Positions 19,949-28,391 of a DNA stretch of 64,000 nucleotides are shown piece by piece (within the stretch, counting starts at the first letter, position 1; the number at the start of each line of letters is the position of its first letter). Location of the stretch: positions 2,084,417-2,148,416 of the forward strand of contig NZ_CP136051.1 of the NCBI RefSeq assembly GCF_032999765.1. The letters are read 5' to 3'. Source of the stretch: Imperialibacter roseus (GTDB taxonomy: Bacteria > Bacteroidota > Bacteroidia > Cytophagales > Cyclobacteriaceae). Both the position numbers and the translations under genes were made by a program. The notes below the pieces were generated by a model. That model saw only the letters and a list, made by a program, of their open reading frames with translations. It had not been told where the DNA came from and searched no databases.

Positions 19949-20458
19949 ATGGCATTAATCAAAGCCGTAAAAGGCAAATACCCCAGCTTCGGAGTTAACT
20001 GTTGGTTTGCAGAAAACGCAACCATTGTCGGTGAAGTAGAAATGGGCAACAATTGTACGGTGTGGTTCAATGCGGTTGTTCGGGGGGATGTGAATGTCAT
20101 TAAAATAGGTGACAATACGAATATCCAGGACGGCGCAGTGATTCACTGTACTTACCAGAAGTTTGCGACCACCATTGGCAGCAATGTTTCGATTGGGCAC
20201 AATGCGATTGTGCACGGTTGCACTATACACGACAATGTGCTGGTGGGCATGGGTGCCATAGTAATGGATGGAGTTGTGGTAGAGTCGGAGGCTTTGATAG
20301 CTGCAGGGGCGGTTGTTCTTGAGGGAACTAGAGTTGAAAGCGGCTTTATTTACGCCGGAGTTCCTGCCAGGAAAGTAAAACCTGTAAGCGAGGAGCTTCG
20401 TCAGGTATTCACACGGACGGCAGGTAATTATATCAAGTATTCAGAATGGTTTAAATAG
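19949..20458 (+). CDS. Gamma-class carbonic anhydrase family protein
   Basis: A 169-residue left-handed beta-helix protein built of hexapeptide repeats (for example ATIVGEV, NVSIGHNAIVHGCTIHDN, NVLVGMGAIVMDG). The zinc-binding His are visible as AVIHCTYQ, IGHNAIVHGCTI (HxxxxH spacing as in YrdA/PaaY-type proteins). Such trimeric proteins are homologous to gamma-carbonic anhydrase; many have weak or unknown activity. The start at 19949 (MALIKAVKGKYPSFG) is preferred to the ATG at 19898, which would place the promoter inside the gene and add a basic, unconserved tail. First gene of a four-gene operon with DinB, thioesterase and a small membrane protein. Confidence 0.9.
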   Translation: MALIKAVKGKYPSFGVNCWFAENATIVGEVEMGNNCTVWFNAVVRGDVNVIKIGDNTNIQDGAVIHCTYQKFATTIGSNVSIGHNAIVHGCTIHDNVLVGMGAIVMDGVVVESEALIAAGAVVLEGTRVESGFIYAGVPARKVKPVSEELRQVFTRTAGNYIKYSEWFK

Positions 20459-20465
20459 TTTCACT

Positions 20466-21008
20466 ATGAGTCAGTATTTAGTTTCGCAGGTGTTGGATCA
20501 GAGGCCGGCTTACGATGAGTATCCGGCTTTCTATCACAAATATGTCGACGCACTTCCATCAGGCAATTTGCTGCATATTCTCGAGGACCAGCTTCACACA
20601 TTTTCTTTCATGCTTGAGAGAATCGAAAAAGACCAGTGGGACTATCGGTATGCCGAAGGTAAATGGTCGGTAAAAGAGGTGCTTGGGCATATTATCGACG
20701 CAGAAAGGGTGTTTGCTTTCAGAGCGGCCACGTTTGCCAGAGGCGATAAAAACGAGCTTCCGGGGTTTGATGAGAACGCCTATGTTGAAGAAAGTGACCT
20801 TGCCGGGGTCAGCCCTGAAAGCCTGCTGCTGCAGTTCAGCCATTTGAGGAAGAGCAACATTCTGCTCTATGCTTCATTCACCAGGGAGGCGATTTCGAGA
20901 ACGGGCGTTTCCAATGGGAAGTCAATTAGTGTGGCTGCGATTGTATTCATTACTGCCGGCCATTTGCAGCACCATATGAATATATTGAAAGAACGTTACG
21001 GCCTGTAG
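20466..21008 (+). CDS. DinB family protein
   Basis: A 180-residue four-helix-bundle protein of the DinB/YfiT superfamily. The conserved YAEGKWSVKEVLGHIIDAERVF (helix 2 with a putative metal-binding His) and HLQHHMNILKERYGL (C-terminal His pair) give the three-His site typical of the fold. Members include metal-dependent thiol transferases and hydrolases; the substrate here is unknown. It follows the carbonic-anhydrase gene by 7 bases and precedes the thioesterase by 3, so it is operonic. Confidence 0.88.
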   Translation: MSQYLVSQVLDQRPAYDEYPAFYHKYVDALPSGNLLHILEDQLHTFSFMLERIEKDQWDYRYAEGKWSVKEVLGHIIDAERVFAFRAATFARGDKNELPGFDENAYVEESDLAGVSPESLLLQFSHLRKSNILLYASFTREAISRTGVSNGKSISVAAIVFITAGHLQHHMNILKERYGL

Positions 21009-21011
21009 CCT

Positions 21012-21530
21012 ATGTTTAAGTACGACCCCAATAGGAAATACCCAAAGGAGACAGAAATGAAGGCAGTGATTCGCTTTCAGGACTGCGACCCGCTGCAGCA
21101 TTTGAACAATGCCAAGTACTTCGATTATTTCTTCAATGCGAGAGAGGATCAGGTGCCGAAGCTTTATGACATCGAACCATCTGAAATTTTCATCAAGTAC
21201 AAGCAGTCGTGGGTGGTGTACAATCACCAGATCGCCTATGTAAGGGCGGCGATGATGGGGGAGTGGGTGACACTGATCTCCAGAATTATTTGGCACGACA
21301 AGCAGAATGTGCTGGTAGAATATGTGATGCTCAACAAGGAAAAGACGCAGCTCAAGACCGTGCTATGGACCCATCTTCGCTATATTGATGTGATGAAAGG
21401 GCGGTCAGCGGATCATCCGGAAGTGATCGAGAATTATCTGAAAGCGGCTTCCATTGAGGGATTTGACCATACTTTGATTACTTTTAACGAAAGAATTAAA
21501 CAAATAAAAGACGGACTAATAAGCCTATGA
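21012..21530 (+). CDS. Acyl-CoA thioesterase, 4HBT hot-dog fold
   Basis: A 172-residue protein with a hot-dog thioesterase domain. The catalytic region reads IRFQDCDPLQHLNNAKYFDYF (residues about 20-40), matching the D-x-x-x-H-x-N-N pattern of 4-hydroxybenzoyl-CoA-type thioesterases, which hydrolyse acyl-CoA esters. The second half (IWHDKQNVLVEYVML) has the beta-sheet pattern expected. Substrate chain length is not evident. It starts 3 bases after the DinB gene and its stop overlaps the next start (ATGA). Confidence 0.88.
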   Translation: MFKYDPNRKYPKETEMKAVIRFQDCDPLQHLNNAKYFDYFFNAREDQVPKLYDIEPSEIFIKYKQSWVVYNHQIAYVRAAMMGEWVTLISRIIWHDKQNVLVEYVMLNKEKTQLKTVLWTHLRYIDVMKGRSADHPEVIENYLKAASIEGFDHTLITFNERIKQIKDGLISL

Positions 21531-21889
21531 ATTTCCTGATCAAGCTTCTACTCTCAGCTATTTCGGTAATCCTTACGTCTTACTTATTACCAGGGGTTAC
21601 TGTCGAAGGATTTTGGGTTGCCTTTCTGGTGGCGGTGTTTCTTTCGCTGCTCAACGTAACGCTAAAGCCAATTCTGGTGTTGTTTACCATTCCCATTACT
21701 TTCTTAACGCTGGGATTGTTTCTTTTGGTGATCAACGCACTGATCATTATGATTGCCGACTACTTTATCGATGGTTTCTATATAGATAACTTCTGGTGGG
21801 CACTTGCCTTCAGTCTTATCCTCTCCATCATCAATTCTATGCTGAATGAGCTGAGCGCCAAATCAGACAACCCTGACCGTCGTCGTTAG
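21527..21889 (+). CDS. Phage holin family (superfamily IV) small membrane protein
   Basis: A 120-residue protein with four hydrophobic segments (about residues 3-20, 28-50, 55-80, 88-110). The [20 protein letters not shown] stretch is the signature of the DUF360/holin-IV family (YvlD-like). Despite the name these chromosomal proteins are not known lysis proteins; the function is uncertain. It overlaps the thioesterase gene by 4 bases (translational coupling) and its end overlaps the convergent rimK gene by 4 bases. The C-terminus NPDRRR is basic. Confidence 0.85.
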   Translation: MNFLIKLLLSAISVILTSYLLPGVTVEGFWVAFLVAVFLSLLNVTLKPILVLFTIPITFLTLGLFLLVINALIIMIADYFIDGFYIDNFWWALAFSLILSIINSMLNELSAKSDNPDRRR

Positions 21890-22794
21890 GCGTTGATTTT
21901 GTCCTTTTGAATTTTACTCAAAGGGGCATTCTTTTCAATGTACTGGATGATTTTGCTGGCGACGTCAACGCCGGTGGCAGACTCAATGCCTTTGAGGCCA
22001 GGCGATGAATTCACCTCTATAATTAATGGCCCTCTGGACGACTGCAGCATATCGACACCAGCTACCTGAAGTCCAAGCGCTTTGGCCGCTTTGATGGCTG
22101 CAGCAGTTTCTACCTTGCTCAGTTTGATGATGTCGGAGCTACCGCCCCTGTGTAGATTGGAACGAAACTCGCCTTCTTTCCCCTGCCTTTTCATGGCACC
22201 CACCACCTTGCCATCAACCACAAAGGCCCTGATGTCGGCCCCTTTTGACTCCTTGATGAACTCCTGCACAATGATCCGGGCTTTCAGGTTGTGAAAAGCC
22301 TGGATAACTGATGCAGCAGCCTTTTTTGTTTCAGCCAGCACCACGCCAAGCCCCTGAGTTCCCTCCAAAAGCTTGATGATGACAGGCGCACCGCCCACCT
22401 CTGAAATGATTTCATCCACATCCATGCTGTAGTTGGTGAATACCGTTTTAGGCAAGCCAAGCCCGTCTCTTGAGAGTATCTGAAGGCTGCGCAGCTTGTC
22501 TCTGGAACGGATAAGGGCCTGAGATTCTACTGTGGAAAACACCTTTTTCATTTCGAATTGCCTGACTACAGCCGACCCGTAGAAGGTCACGGATGCACCA
22601 ATCCTTGGAATGACGGCATCGTAGTTTTCCAGGTATTTTCCATTATAATAAATGGCTGGTTTTTTCTGCTCGGTGATGATGATACATTTCAGATGGTCGA
22701 TCACATCTACCTCGTGCCCATGCTGTAGGGCAGCTTCGACCAGTCGTTGGGTAGAATAGAGTTTTGCATTGCGAGACAGGATGGCAATTTTCAT
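21886..22794 (-). CDS. rimK: RimK-type ATP-grasp ligase (ribosomal S6-glutamate ligase family)
   Basis: A 302-residue ATP-grasp enzyme. The start at 22792-22794 gives [21 protein letters not shown], the usual RimK opening; the 71 extra residues available upstream are not conserved-looking. ATP-grasp features are visible: [16 protein letters not shown] (lysine and glycine-rich loop), [18 protein letters not shown], and the metal-binding end [21 protein letters not shown]. RimK adds glutamate residues to the C-terminus of ribosomal protein S6 in E. coli; in Bacteroidota the acceptor is unproven. Convergent with the holin-family gene. Confidence 0.9.
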   Translation of the reverse strand: MKIAILSRNAKLYSTQRLVEAALQHGHEVDVIDHLKCIIITEQKKPAIYYNGKYLENYDAVIPRIGASVTFYGSAVVRQFEMKKVFSTVESQALIRSRDKLRSLQILSRDGLGLPKTVFTNYSMDVDEIISEVGGAPVIIKLLEGTQGLGVVLAETKKAAASVIQAFHNLKARIIVQEFIKESKGADIRAFVVDGKVVGAMKRQGKEGEFRSNLHRGGSSDIIKLSKVETAAAIKAAKALGLQVAGVDMLQSSRGPLIIEVNSSPGLKGIESATGVDVASKIIQYIEKNAPLSKIQKDKINA

Positions 22795-22936
22795 CAAAAG
22801 GGGACTTTTTTCTAATGTGGTTAATGTCGCCGAAAGGTAGGCTAATTCACCAATAGTCCAAAAAAGTTGGAGAGGCTGATGAAAATATATAAGCCGGGCA
22901 GGCGAAGGAAGAAGGCAGCAGGCGATGCCGGAAAAA

Positions 22937-23377
22937 TCATTTTGAAACAGCCCGGTTCCAAATGTCCAGGTAGATCTTCCATTGTCCATCCAGCTTTTTC
23001 CAAACAATCACATACTTTCCCCTCACGCCCTGAAAAGGGTTGCCATCATTGATGCCGCTTACTTCGTAGTAGCCATGATCATAGGCGGTGCTGCCATTGA
23101 CGACGATTTCCACCGGATATATCTTGTGGAAGGTAGTAGTAGTGCCTGGCCTTGGTGTCCAATACGACTTAATGTCTTTGGTTCCTTTGATGATGTCAAA
23201 CCCATTTGGGAAGATCGATGCGTCTGGAGTGTAGGCATTGGCAATGGCCTCTGTGTCCCTGTGGACTATGGCGTCAGAAAAGTCGGCGATATTCCTCCTG
23301 ATAATCGTTTCGTCGTCGATTTGGGCGTAGGCCGCTACCGAGTAGGAGAGTAAGAAGAGAAGAAATATGGTTTTCAT
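22937..23377 (-). CDS. Exported DUF4440/SnoaL-like (NTF2 fold) protein
   Basis: A 146-residue secreted protein. The start at 23375-23377 yields a signal peptide ([19 protein letters not shown], cleavage after AYA). The mature part has the NTF2-like cone: an N-terminal helix ([29 protein letters not shown]) and a strongly curved sheet ending [23 protein letters not shown]. Such proteins may be ketosteroid-isomerase-like enzymes or ligand binders; substrate unknown. It lies 4 bases after the polysaccharide deacetylase and is the last gene of the PadR-headed operon. Confidence 0.85.
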   Translation of the reverse strand: MKTIFLLFLLSYSVAAYAQIDDETIIRRNIADFSDAIVHRDTEAIANAYTPDASIFPNGFDIIKGTKDIKSYWTPRPGTTTTFHKIYPVEIVVNGSTAYDHGYYEVSGINDGNPFQGVRGKYVIVWKKLDGQWKIYLDIWNRAVSK

Positions 23378-23381
23378 TTTT

Positions 23382-24317
23382 TTATTCTGAGAGTCCGGAA
23401 TAGTCGAGTACAAACTGGGGGCAGCGAGGCTCACCCTTAAAGAAATCGCCCTTTTTTCCTTGTGTAACGGCCCATCTGTCCATCCAGGAGATGCCGGCGT
23501 TTCCTACAAAATGATCAGGCGTCGTGTAGGCGTCGTCTTTCAGGGCCTCAGCAAGGCTAACAAAACTGTAGCCAATGCCCTGATAGGCGTCGAGCAGCGC
23601 TCCCAAATAATACGAATTCAGCAGGTTTTCGTGAATGAGCAACGTGTGTGCAATGGGCCTGCCGAAAAGTTTCAGGCATTGCTGCTCATAGTATTTTACT
23701 TTTTCGGCCATGTAGCTGATGTAGGCAGTGCCTATTTTGTCCATCATTGCGTTGTCCGATGCTTTGAAGGCCTTATCGAAGGCACTTGCGAAAATCCATT
23801 CTGAGTTGTCGATGGTGACAGGCGCTTCGATGTACCCGTGGGCTTGGAGGTACTCTTCCAAAGCTTTTACCTTTTCCTCGGTGTTTCCCCTATGCAAGTA
23901 GGGGTGCCTGAAGTATCGGTAGGGCTTTCCGGCATCTGCCATCAATTTTTTAGTGATGGATTCCCCTTTTTCAATGATTTCGAAAAATTGCTCTGGCGTC
24001 AGCTGATTGTAGTCAATATGGCTGTAGGTGTGGTTGCCCAGCTCGAGTCCACTGCTGATCCAGGCAGTCAGCATGTCGTAGCGATAGTCAATTATTTTAC
24101 TGCCACGGTACAGCTTCTGCTCGTTAACGAACCCAATGGCTGGCACCTTTCTCTCAGTGAGGTGAGCAAGCAGCCTTGCATTCAATTCTATCAACGTCAC
24201 GGAATCGTGGCCTCCCATTTGTGCTGGCAGGTCGTCGATGGTGATAGCCATTGTCTTAGGTTGTGCCACCGCACCAAGGCTGGCAAGCAGGAGCAGGGCA
24301 AGCAGTTTGTTTTTCAT
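23382..24317 (-). CDS. Polysaccharide deacetylase family protein (NodB fold)
   Basis: A 311-residue exported protein (signal MKNKLLALLLLASLGAVAQ). The NodB homology domain shows motif 1 AITIDDLPA (catalytic Asp pair) and motif 2 LGNHTYSHIDYN (the two metal-binding His). Enzymes of this group remove acetyl groups from N-acetylated glycans in a metal-dependent way. The C-terminal part is longer than a minimal NodB domain and includes PIAHTLLIHENLLNSYYLG, probably motif 5 with its His. Its start overlaps lepB's stop by 4 bases. Confidence 0.88.
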   Translation of the reverse strand: MKNKLLALLLLASLGAVAQPKTMAITIDDLPAQMGGHDSVTLIELNARLLAHLTERKVPAIGFVNEQKLYRGSKIIDYRYDMLTAWISSGLELGNHTYSHIDYNQLTPEQFFEIIEKGESITKKLMADAGKPYRYFRHPYLHRGNTEEKVKALEEYLQAHGYIEAPVTIDNSEWIFASAFDKAFKASDNAMMDKIGTAYISYMAEKVKYYEQQCLKLFGRPIAHTLLIHENLLNSYYLGALLDAYQGIGYSFVSLAEALKDDAYTTPDHFVGNAGISWMDRWAVTQGKKGDFFKGEPRCPQFVLDYSGLSE

Positions 24318-25405
24318 TCTTTGATCAGGTTAAATAATCGGCCCCAGCGGATTCGGGCAGGCAATGTATACCAGGGCCCTTCCTCTGAGGAAAATAACAC
24401 CATGACTGGCTTACCAACGATGTGGTCTTCGGGAACAAAGCCCCACGTGCGGGAGTCCTCCGAGTTGTGTCGGTTGTCGCCCATCATGAAGTAGTAATTT
24501 TGCTGGAAAGTGTAAGTACTCGTTTCGTAGCCGTTAATATAGAGCTTTCCGTCTGTGATTTCTGCATTTTTCCAGCCTTCGAAGCGTACGATCACTGCGC
24601 CGTACACCGGCAGGCTTTGGTCATTGATTTCAATAGTGTCTCCCTTTGCCGGCACCCATACCGGGCCAAAATTATCCGTTGTCCAGCCGTGCGGTGCTGC
24701 CTTAGGAAAGCTGGCCGAATCGCTGAAGCTGTAGTTCATTACCACATGCTCTACTTTGCTAATGAACGGCAGCTGTTTGATTTTTTCGGCAGTGGCAGGT
24801 TCGGTCTGCACGTAGTACCCACCATTCACTTCCTGATGCTCACTTATGTTGTTGGCTTCAAAGAAACGATCTTTCAGTGGCTGCTTGCCAGCAATAAAAT
24901 AGCTCGACTGGAGGTGAGCTGGCAATGGCATCACAGAGTCGTTTACCACAAGCAGGCCGTCGACTACTTTCAGCGAGTCGCCAGGCAGCCCTACGCACCG
25001 CTTTACCCAGTGCGACTTAAGGTCGGTGGGGTGCTGGTCTTCGTACGGATAGTTGAAGACCACCGGCTCCATCCGTTTCACCTCCCTAAAACCGGGCAGC
25101 CGGTACATGGGCAGTTGTATCCAGTTGACATAGGAAGGGATTTCGGTGCCCCAGAACTTTTGATGAGTGAGGGGAAACTGGATAGGCGTGGCCAGGGTGC
25201 GGGTGCCATAATGCAGCTTGCTGACCACAATCACGTCGCCCACCAGCATGCTTCTTTCCATGGAGGGCGTGGGAATGATGAATTGTTCGAACAGCAGCCA
25301 GCGGAAAAGCGTGGCCACCACGACGGCAAACAGGATGGACTCTACCCAGTCTTTTAGGGCAGACTTCTTCTTTTTACCCGCTTTAGCAGGCATGGTATCA
25401 ATCAT
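24314..25405 (-). CDS. lepB: Signal peptidase I
   Basis: A 363-residue inner-membrane serine protease that cleaves signal peptides from exported proteins. After a Lys-rich start and one transmembrane helix (about residues 22-40) come the catalytic box IPTPSMERSMLVGD (nucleophile Ser48), the lysine box HWVKRCVGLPGDS (Lys135) and the C-terminal MMGDNRHNSEDSRTWGFV. The enzyme is longer than E. coli LepB because of an insert of about 100 residues between lysine box and C-terminal box (about 150-290), usual in Bacteroidota. The start could also be the ATG four codons later (MPAKAG). Confidence 0.95.
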   Translation of the reverse strand: MIDTMPAKAGKKKKSALKDWVESILFAVVVATLFRWLLFEQFIIPTPSMERSMLVGDVIVVSKLHYGTRTLATPIQFPLTHQKFWGTEIPSYVNWIQLPMYRLPGFREVKRMEPVVFNYPYEDQHPTDLKSHWVKRCVGLPGDSLKVVDGLLVVNDSVMPLPAHLQSSYFIAGKQPLKDRFFEANNISEHQEVNGGYYVQTEPATAEKIKQLPFISKVEHVVMNYSFSDSASFPKAAPHGWTTDNFGPVWVPAKGDTIEINDQSLPVYGAVIVRFEGWKNAEITDGKLYINGYETSTYTFQQNYYFMMGDNRHNSEDSRTWGFVPEDHIVGKPVMVLFSSEEGPWYTLPARIRWGRLFNLIKE

Positions 25406-25439
25406 GGGAGACCGGATTAGTTATTGAGAAGTGTGCCTG

Positions 25440-26159
25440 TTATTTTTCTTCGCCGAAGTATTGCGATGGGTCTACTCTTTTTCCGTTGTGTATTACCTCG
25501 TAGTGGAGGTGTGGGGCTGTGGACCTGCCTGAATTACCTGACAAGGCAATCTGCTGACCTTTTTCCACCTTATCACCTACTTTTACTTTGGCTTCCAAAA
25601 GCTGGGCATATATGGTCTGGTAACCTTCGTCATGCTTAAGCGTGACCATGATGCCATAGCCGTCGGGGTCGTTGACCACTTTTTCAACCACGCCGTCTGC
25701 CGTGGCTACAATGGAAGTGCCCGTGGGCGTTACTATGTCGACACCTAAGTGCATCTTAGTCTTTTTGTCAAAGGGATCCTTTCTTTGTCCAAAAGCCGAG
25801 CTAACCCTAAAATCCTTGTCTGTAGGCTTTCTGTCGGGCCTGTCTTTGGCACCTACATTTACCACGATAAAAAGCAGACCTATGGCCATCATAGGCGTGA
25901 TCCAGCCCAGAGGCTGCTTCTTCAACTGGTAGTAACGGCGGGTTCTCTTCACCTGTTTGCTGACTTTTTTCATTTCGTTTTTGCCAAATGTGCTCAGAGA
26001 GATATTGAGAGCAAGTTCAAATGAGTGCCCTCCCTCCATGTATGCTTCTATGGCGCAGCAGGTGTGATCAAGCAGCTCATTGCCAAGGATTGTGTTGCCA
26101 CACTGAGCATCGATTGCCTGCTCTACGGTTTTGATTTGTGCTTCTGTGAGTTCTCTCAT
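25440..26159 (-). CDS. Membrane-anchored M23 peptidase with PadR-associated N-terminal domain
   Basis: A 239-residue protein in three parts: a small cytosolic helical domain (about 1-60, LTEAQIKTVEQAIDAQCG, LLDHTCCAIEAYMEGG), one transmembrane helix (about 85-103, WITPMMAIGLLFIVVNV), and a periplasmic LytM/M23 domain (about 115-235). Zinc ligands are HLGVDIV (H, D) and PHLHYEV (HxH). The N-terminal module resembles the HAAS/permease-prefix-type domain that accompanies PadR regulators in Bacteroidota membrane proteins, which fits its position 3 bases after padR. The enzyme should act on cell-wall peptide bridges. An active M23 site appears complete. Confidence 0.88.
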   Translation of the reverse strand: MRELTEAQIKTVEQAIDAQCGNTILGNELLDHTCCAIEAYMEGGHSFELALNISLSTFGKNEMKKVSKQVKRTRRYYQLKKQPLGWITPMMAIGLLFIVVNVGAKDRPDRKPTDKDFRVSSAFGQRKDPFDKKTKMHLGVDIVTPTGTSIVATADGVVEKVVNDPDGYGIMVTLKHDEGYQTIYAQLLEAKVKVGDKVEKGQQIALSGNSGRSTAPHLHYEVIHNGKRVDPSQYFGEEK

Positions 26160-26162
26160 GAC

Positions 26163-26495
26163 TTAAGAGGTTTTGGGGTTCAATAAAAATTGCATCGTGC
26201 TGATAAAGCTGGCAAACTCCTCAAGTTTACTGGCAGTTTGTATGTTGCCTTTTGGCGTCAAAGAGTAGTACTTCCTGATACGTTTGCCAATGTTGACGGT
26301 TTCAGTCACCAGCAGCCCTTCGGCTTCGAGTTTGTGCAAAGAGGGATACAGGGCTCCTTCAGTGAGCTGTATTTTACCCTCAGTTTGCTCTTTCACTTTT
26401 TGAGTGATTTCGTAACCGTACATCCTGCCATTCTCTGCCAGCAACTTCAAAACGATGGTTTGAAGGGTTCCTTTTAATAGTTCTTTCGAATACAT
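26163..26495 (-). CDS. PadR family transcriptional regulator
   Basis: A 110-residue winged-helix regulator. The start MYSKELLKGTLQTIVLKLL is typical of short PadR proteins; recognition part NGRMYGYEITQKVKE and the wing TEGALYPSLHKLEAEGLL are clear. It heads a minus-strand run of padR, M23 peptidase, lepB, polysaccharide deacetylase and DUF4440 with gaps of 3, 34, -4 and 4 bases. A perfect 9-bp-arm inverted repeat surrounds its promoter and reaches into its own start codon, which suggests autoregulation. The ATG 36 bases upstream is rejected because it would put the -7 box inside the gene. Confidence 0.92.
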   Translation of the reverse strand: MYSKELLKGTLQTIVLKLLAENGRMYGYEITQKVKEQTEGKIQLTEGALYPSLHKLEAEGLLVTETVNIGKRIRKYYSLTPKGNIQTASKLEEFASFISTMQFLLNPKTS

Positions 26496-26525
26496 AAGGC
26501 AAATATATATAGAAGTCTTATGTAT
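26490..26525 (-). promoter_or_regulatory. padR promoter enclosed by a perfect inverted repeat (candidate PadR operator)
   Basis: ATACATAAG (26490-26498) and CTTATGTAT (26517-26525) are exact inverted copies 18 bases apart. Between them, on the minus strand, is TATATTTG, matching the TAnnTTTG -7 box, with TTG about 21 bases upstream. One arm covers the padR start codon. This geometry fits a repressor that blocks its own promoter. Confidence 0.5.
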
Positions 26526-26534
26526 TGTCAAGTA

Positions 26535-26557
26535 AATACCTAAGAAAATTAGGTATT
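26535..26557 (-). terminator. Perfect hairpin after the outer-membrane protein gene
   Basis: AATACCTAA (26535-26543) and TTAGGTATT (26549-26557) with a 5-base loop, 3 bases after the stop of the barrel gene. The T-run that follows on the minus strand is short, so it may be a weak terminator, or a second operator for padR since it lies just upstream of that promoter. Confidence 0.5.
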
Positions 26558-26559
26558 AC

Positions 26560-27696
26560 TCAAAAAGTCACCGCTACAAAGAACTCAGGGTAGGTTTTTC
26601 TATTGCTTCCGGTGTCTACGTCAGCGGTGTAGATAGAGTAGTTGACACCAACGACGGAGGTTATATAAGAATTGATCGGGATTTCAACACCTGCTCCGCC
26701 AGATACACCGAGATATTTGTTGGCCAAGGCGCCGGAGTCGACATAAACGTCCTCAGCAATTAATTCAAACTGACCATTTTGGAGTTTTACCTTATCGGAC
26801 AGCGAATAGGCCTTTGTTGAGATGCCTAGCTGTAATGCTGGTCCGGCTTGGATATAAGGAGAGAATTTGTAGTTCGCAAATCTGTACTTTAGCATAATCG
26901 GTATATCCAGATCAGTATGCTTTAAGTAATGCGTGTTGTAGGACGTAGTAGCATCTTCGGGGCTATAGTTGTTGTTGGTGGCTGTAAACGAATGATATGC
27001 TACCATGGGTTGTGTGACGAGCAGTATTTGTGGGCTATATGAAATCGGAATTTCTACGATTGCGCCTAAAGACATCGTGACCATTTCCTCTGGCACTTGC
27101 GGAAAAAACTTGCTTTCAATTATGTTTTGGTAAATCTTCACGCCTACTACAGGGCCTATTCTGAACTTAGGGAATGGCTTGTGCACACAGTCGTTATACT
27201 GTGAAATGAAATACTTTAGGTTGGCCGATTTGTATTTTGCCAGCCCAATCGTCTTTTCCGTCAGGTAGCAGTCTTCCAGTTGCGCTGCAAGCACGTCTTT
27301 AAAGTAATTTTCATCTCCATTGTCTTCACCCAGAGCGATTATTTCTTCGCCTTTTTCCAGCAGATAGGACTTGCTTTTGCCCTGCTCCTGAAGCAGCAAA
27401 GCCACCTTCCCATTTTCAAGTTCTTCGAAAAACTGTTTTTTACCCTCATATTCTTTCGATACCCACTTTCTACCGTCGGGCAGGCCAAACTCAAGCGCTT
27501 CGTCCGGCGTAAAATCTTTCTTATTGCCGTTGTTAAACTCGAATGTGACTTTGTTGGGGTCGGGCTTTTCCAGGTCGTGAATGGCGCCGTAATAGAGGAT
27601 GTCTTTTGTTTTCAGGTAAGCCTCCTTTTGAGCGGTGAGCATGTAAGGAAGAGCGAGCAGCAATAGTGCCAGGATAGGTTTCAGTGATTGTGACAT
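26560..27696 (-). CDS. Outer-membrane beta-barrel protein
   Basis: A 378-residue exported protein (signal MSQSLKPILALLLLALPYMLTAQ). The first half (about 25-165) is a charged, mixed region with repeated EKGEEIIALGEDNGDE-type segments; the second half (about 175-378) alternates short hydrophobic strands (FRIGPVVGVKIY, PYIQAGPALQLGI, GVSGGAGVEIPIN) and ends with the aromatic FFVAVTF, as expected of a PF13568-type outer-membrane barrel. Function unknown. An inverted repeat lies immediately upstream of its start codon. Confidence 0.75.
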   Translation of the reverse strand: MSQSLKPILALLLLALPYMLTAQKEAYLKTKDILYYGAIHDLEKPDPNKVTFEFNNGNKKDFTPDEALEFGLPDGRKWVSKEYEGKKQFFEELENGKVALLLQEQGKSKSYLLEKGEEIIALGEDNGDENYFKDVLAAQLEDCYLTEKTIGLAKYKSANLKYFISQYNDCVHKPFPKFRIGPVVGVKIYQNIIESKFFPQVPEEMVTMSLGAIVEIPISYSPQILLVTQPMVAYHSFTATNNNYSPEDATTSYNTHYLKHTDLDIPIMLKYRFANYKFSPYIQAGPALQLGISTKAYSLSDKVKLQNGQFELIAEDVYVDSGALANKYLGVSGGAGVEIPINSYITSVVGVNYSIYTADVDTGSNRKTYPEFFVAVTF

Positions 27697-27727
27697 GGTA
27701 TATTAACAACTAAAAGCTGAATATACC
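27697..27727 (-). promoter_or_regulatory. Inverted repeat directly upstream of the barrel gene
   Basis: GGTATATT (27697-27704) and AATATACC (27720-27727) are exact inverted copies separated by 15 bases, ending at the base before the ATG. It could be an operator or a leader hairpin over the ribosome site. Confidence 0.4.
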
Positions 27728-27786
27728 TATGCCACATCACATCTAACAACCAAAAAAATTCATCATCTCCGGTTAATGGGCTTCTA

Positions 27787-28290
27787 TTAGTGGGAGATTA
27801 GTTTTTTGTAACCCTTTTTCAGCTCTTCTTCTTTCGAAAAAGCCTCCTTTTCCCATTTTCGCTGCCGGTAGGGAATGCTTGCCGAATCAAATATCAGCTG
27901 CCCCTGCCAGCGAAACATGGTGTTGTTTATCCGCATCAAATCTCCCCTGGCATATTGCACCACATGCACCATTTCGTGGGCGAGCGCCCGGTTCAAGTCG
28001 TCAGTGGGCAGTGCAGCATTGAGCTTGATCATTACGTTTCGCATTTCCAGTACCTCATTTTCGCCGTGCACCATCATGCCGCTGATATTGTCCGGCAAGT
28101 TGTGAGAAAGCATCACCATAACGATGAGAGGCTGCCCGGACGCAATGTTTAGCTCATCGGCATAAAACCTGGCTTGTTCAATGATCTGTTCTGCGTTATC
28201 ACCGAAGCCTGTTGAGTAAATACTTAGTTGGCGGCCTGCTGCGCTGCTACATATGAGGGCTGCGGCCAAAAATGAAAAAATCCAGTTCAT
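27787..28290 (-). CDS. Exported HEXXH metallopeptidase-like protein
   Basis: A 167-residue protein with a signal peptide (MNWIFSFLAAALICSSAAG). The motif LAHEMVHVVQYARGD carries the zinc-binding HEXXH (H-E-M-V-H), and the downstream WEKEAFSKEEE supplies a likely third ligand Glu, a gluzincin-like arrangement. The domain is very short (under 150 residues), so proteolytic activity is unproven. It lies 90 bases upstream of the barrel gene on the same strand and may be co-expressed with it. I do not recognise a named family. Confidence 0.65.
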   Translation of the reverse strand: MNWIFSFLAAALICSSAAGRQLSIYSTGFGDNAEQIIEQARFYADELNIASGQPLIVMVMLSHNLPDNISGMMVHGENEVLEMRNVMIKLNAALPTDDLNRALAHEMVHVVQYARGDLMRINNTMFRWQGQLIFDSASIPYRQRKWEKEAFSKEEELKKGYKKLISH

Positions 28291-28391
28291 GTTGTTCTGA
28301 GTTGACCATACTCAATGAACGTGACAGGGGATTATTTGCTTAAGCTGACCTTTGAAGAGTGGGTTTCCACTTAAGAACAACAGGTTTCACC

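Noticed and set aside
24422-25357. Long open frame (311 codons) on the plus strand opposite lepB
   Set aside because: lepB on the minus strand has full catalytic motifs and correct length; the antisense frame gives no recognisable domain and is a by-product of lepB codon use.
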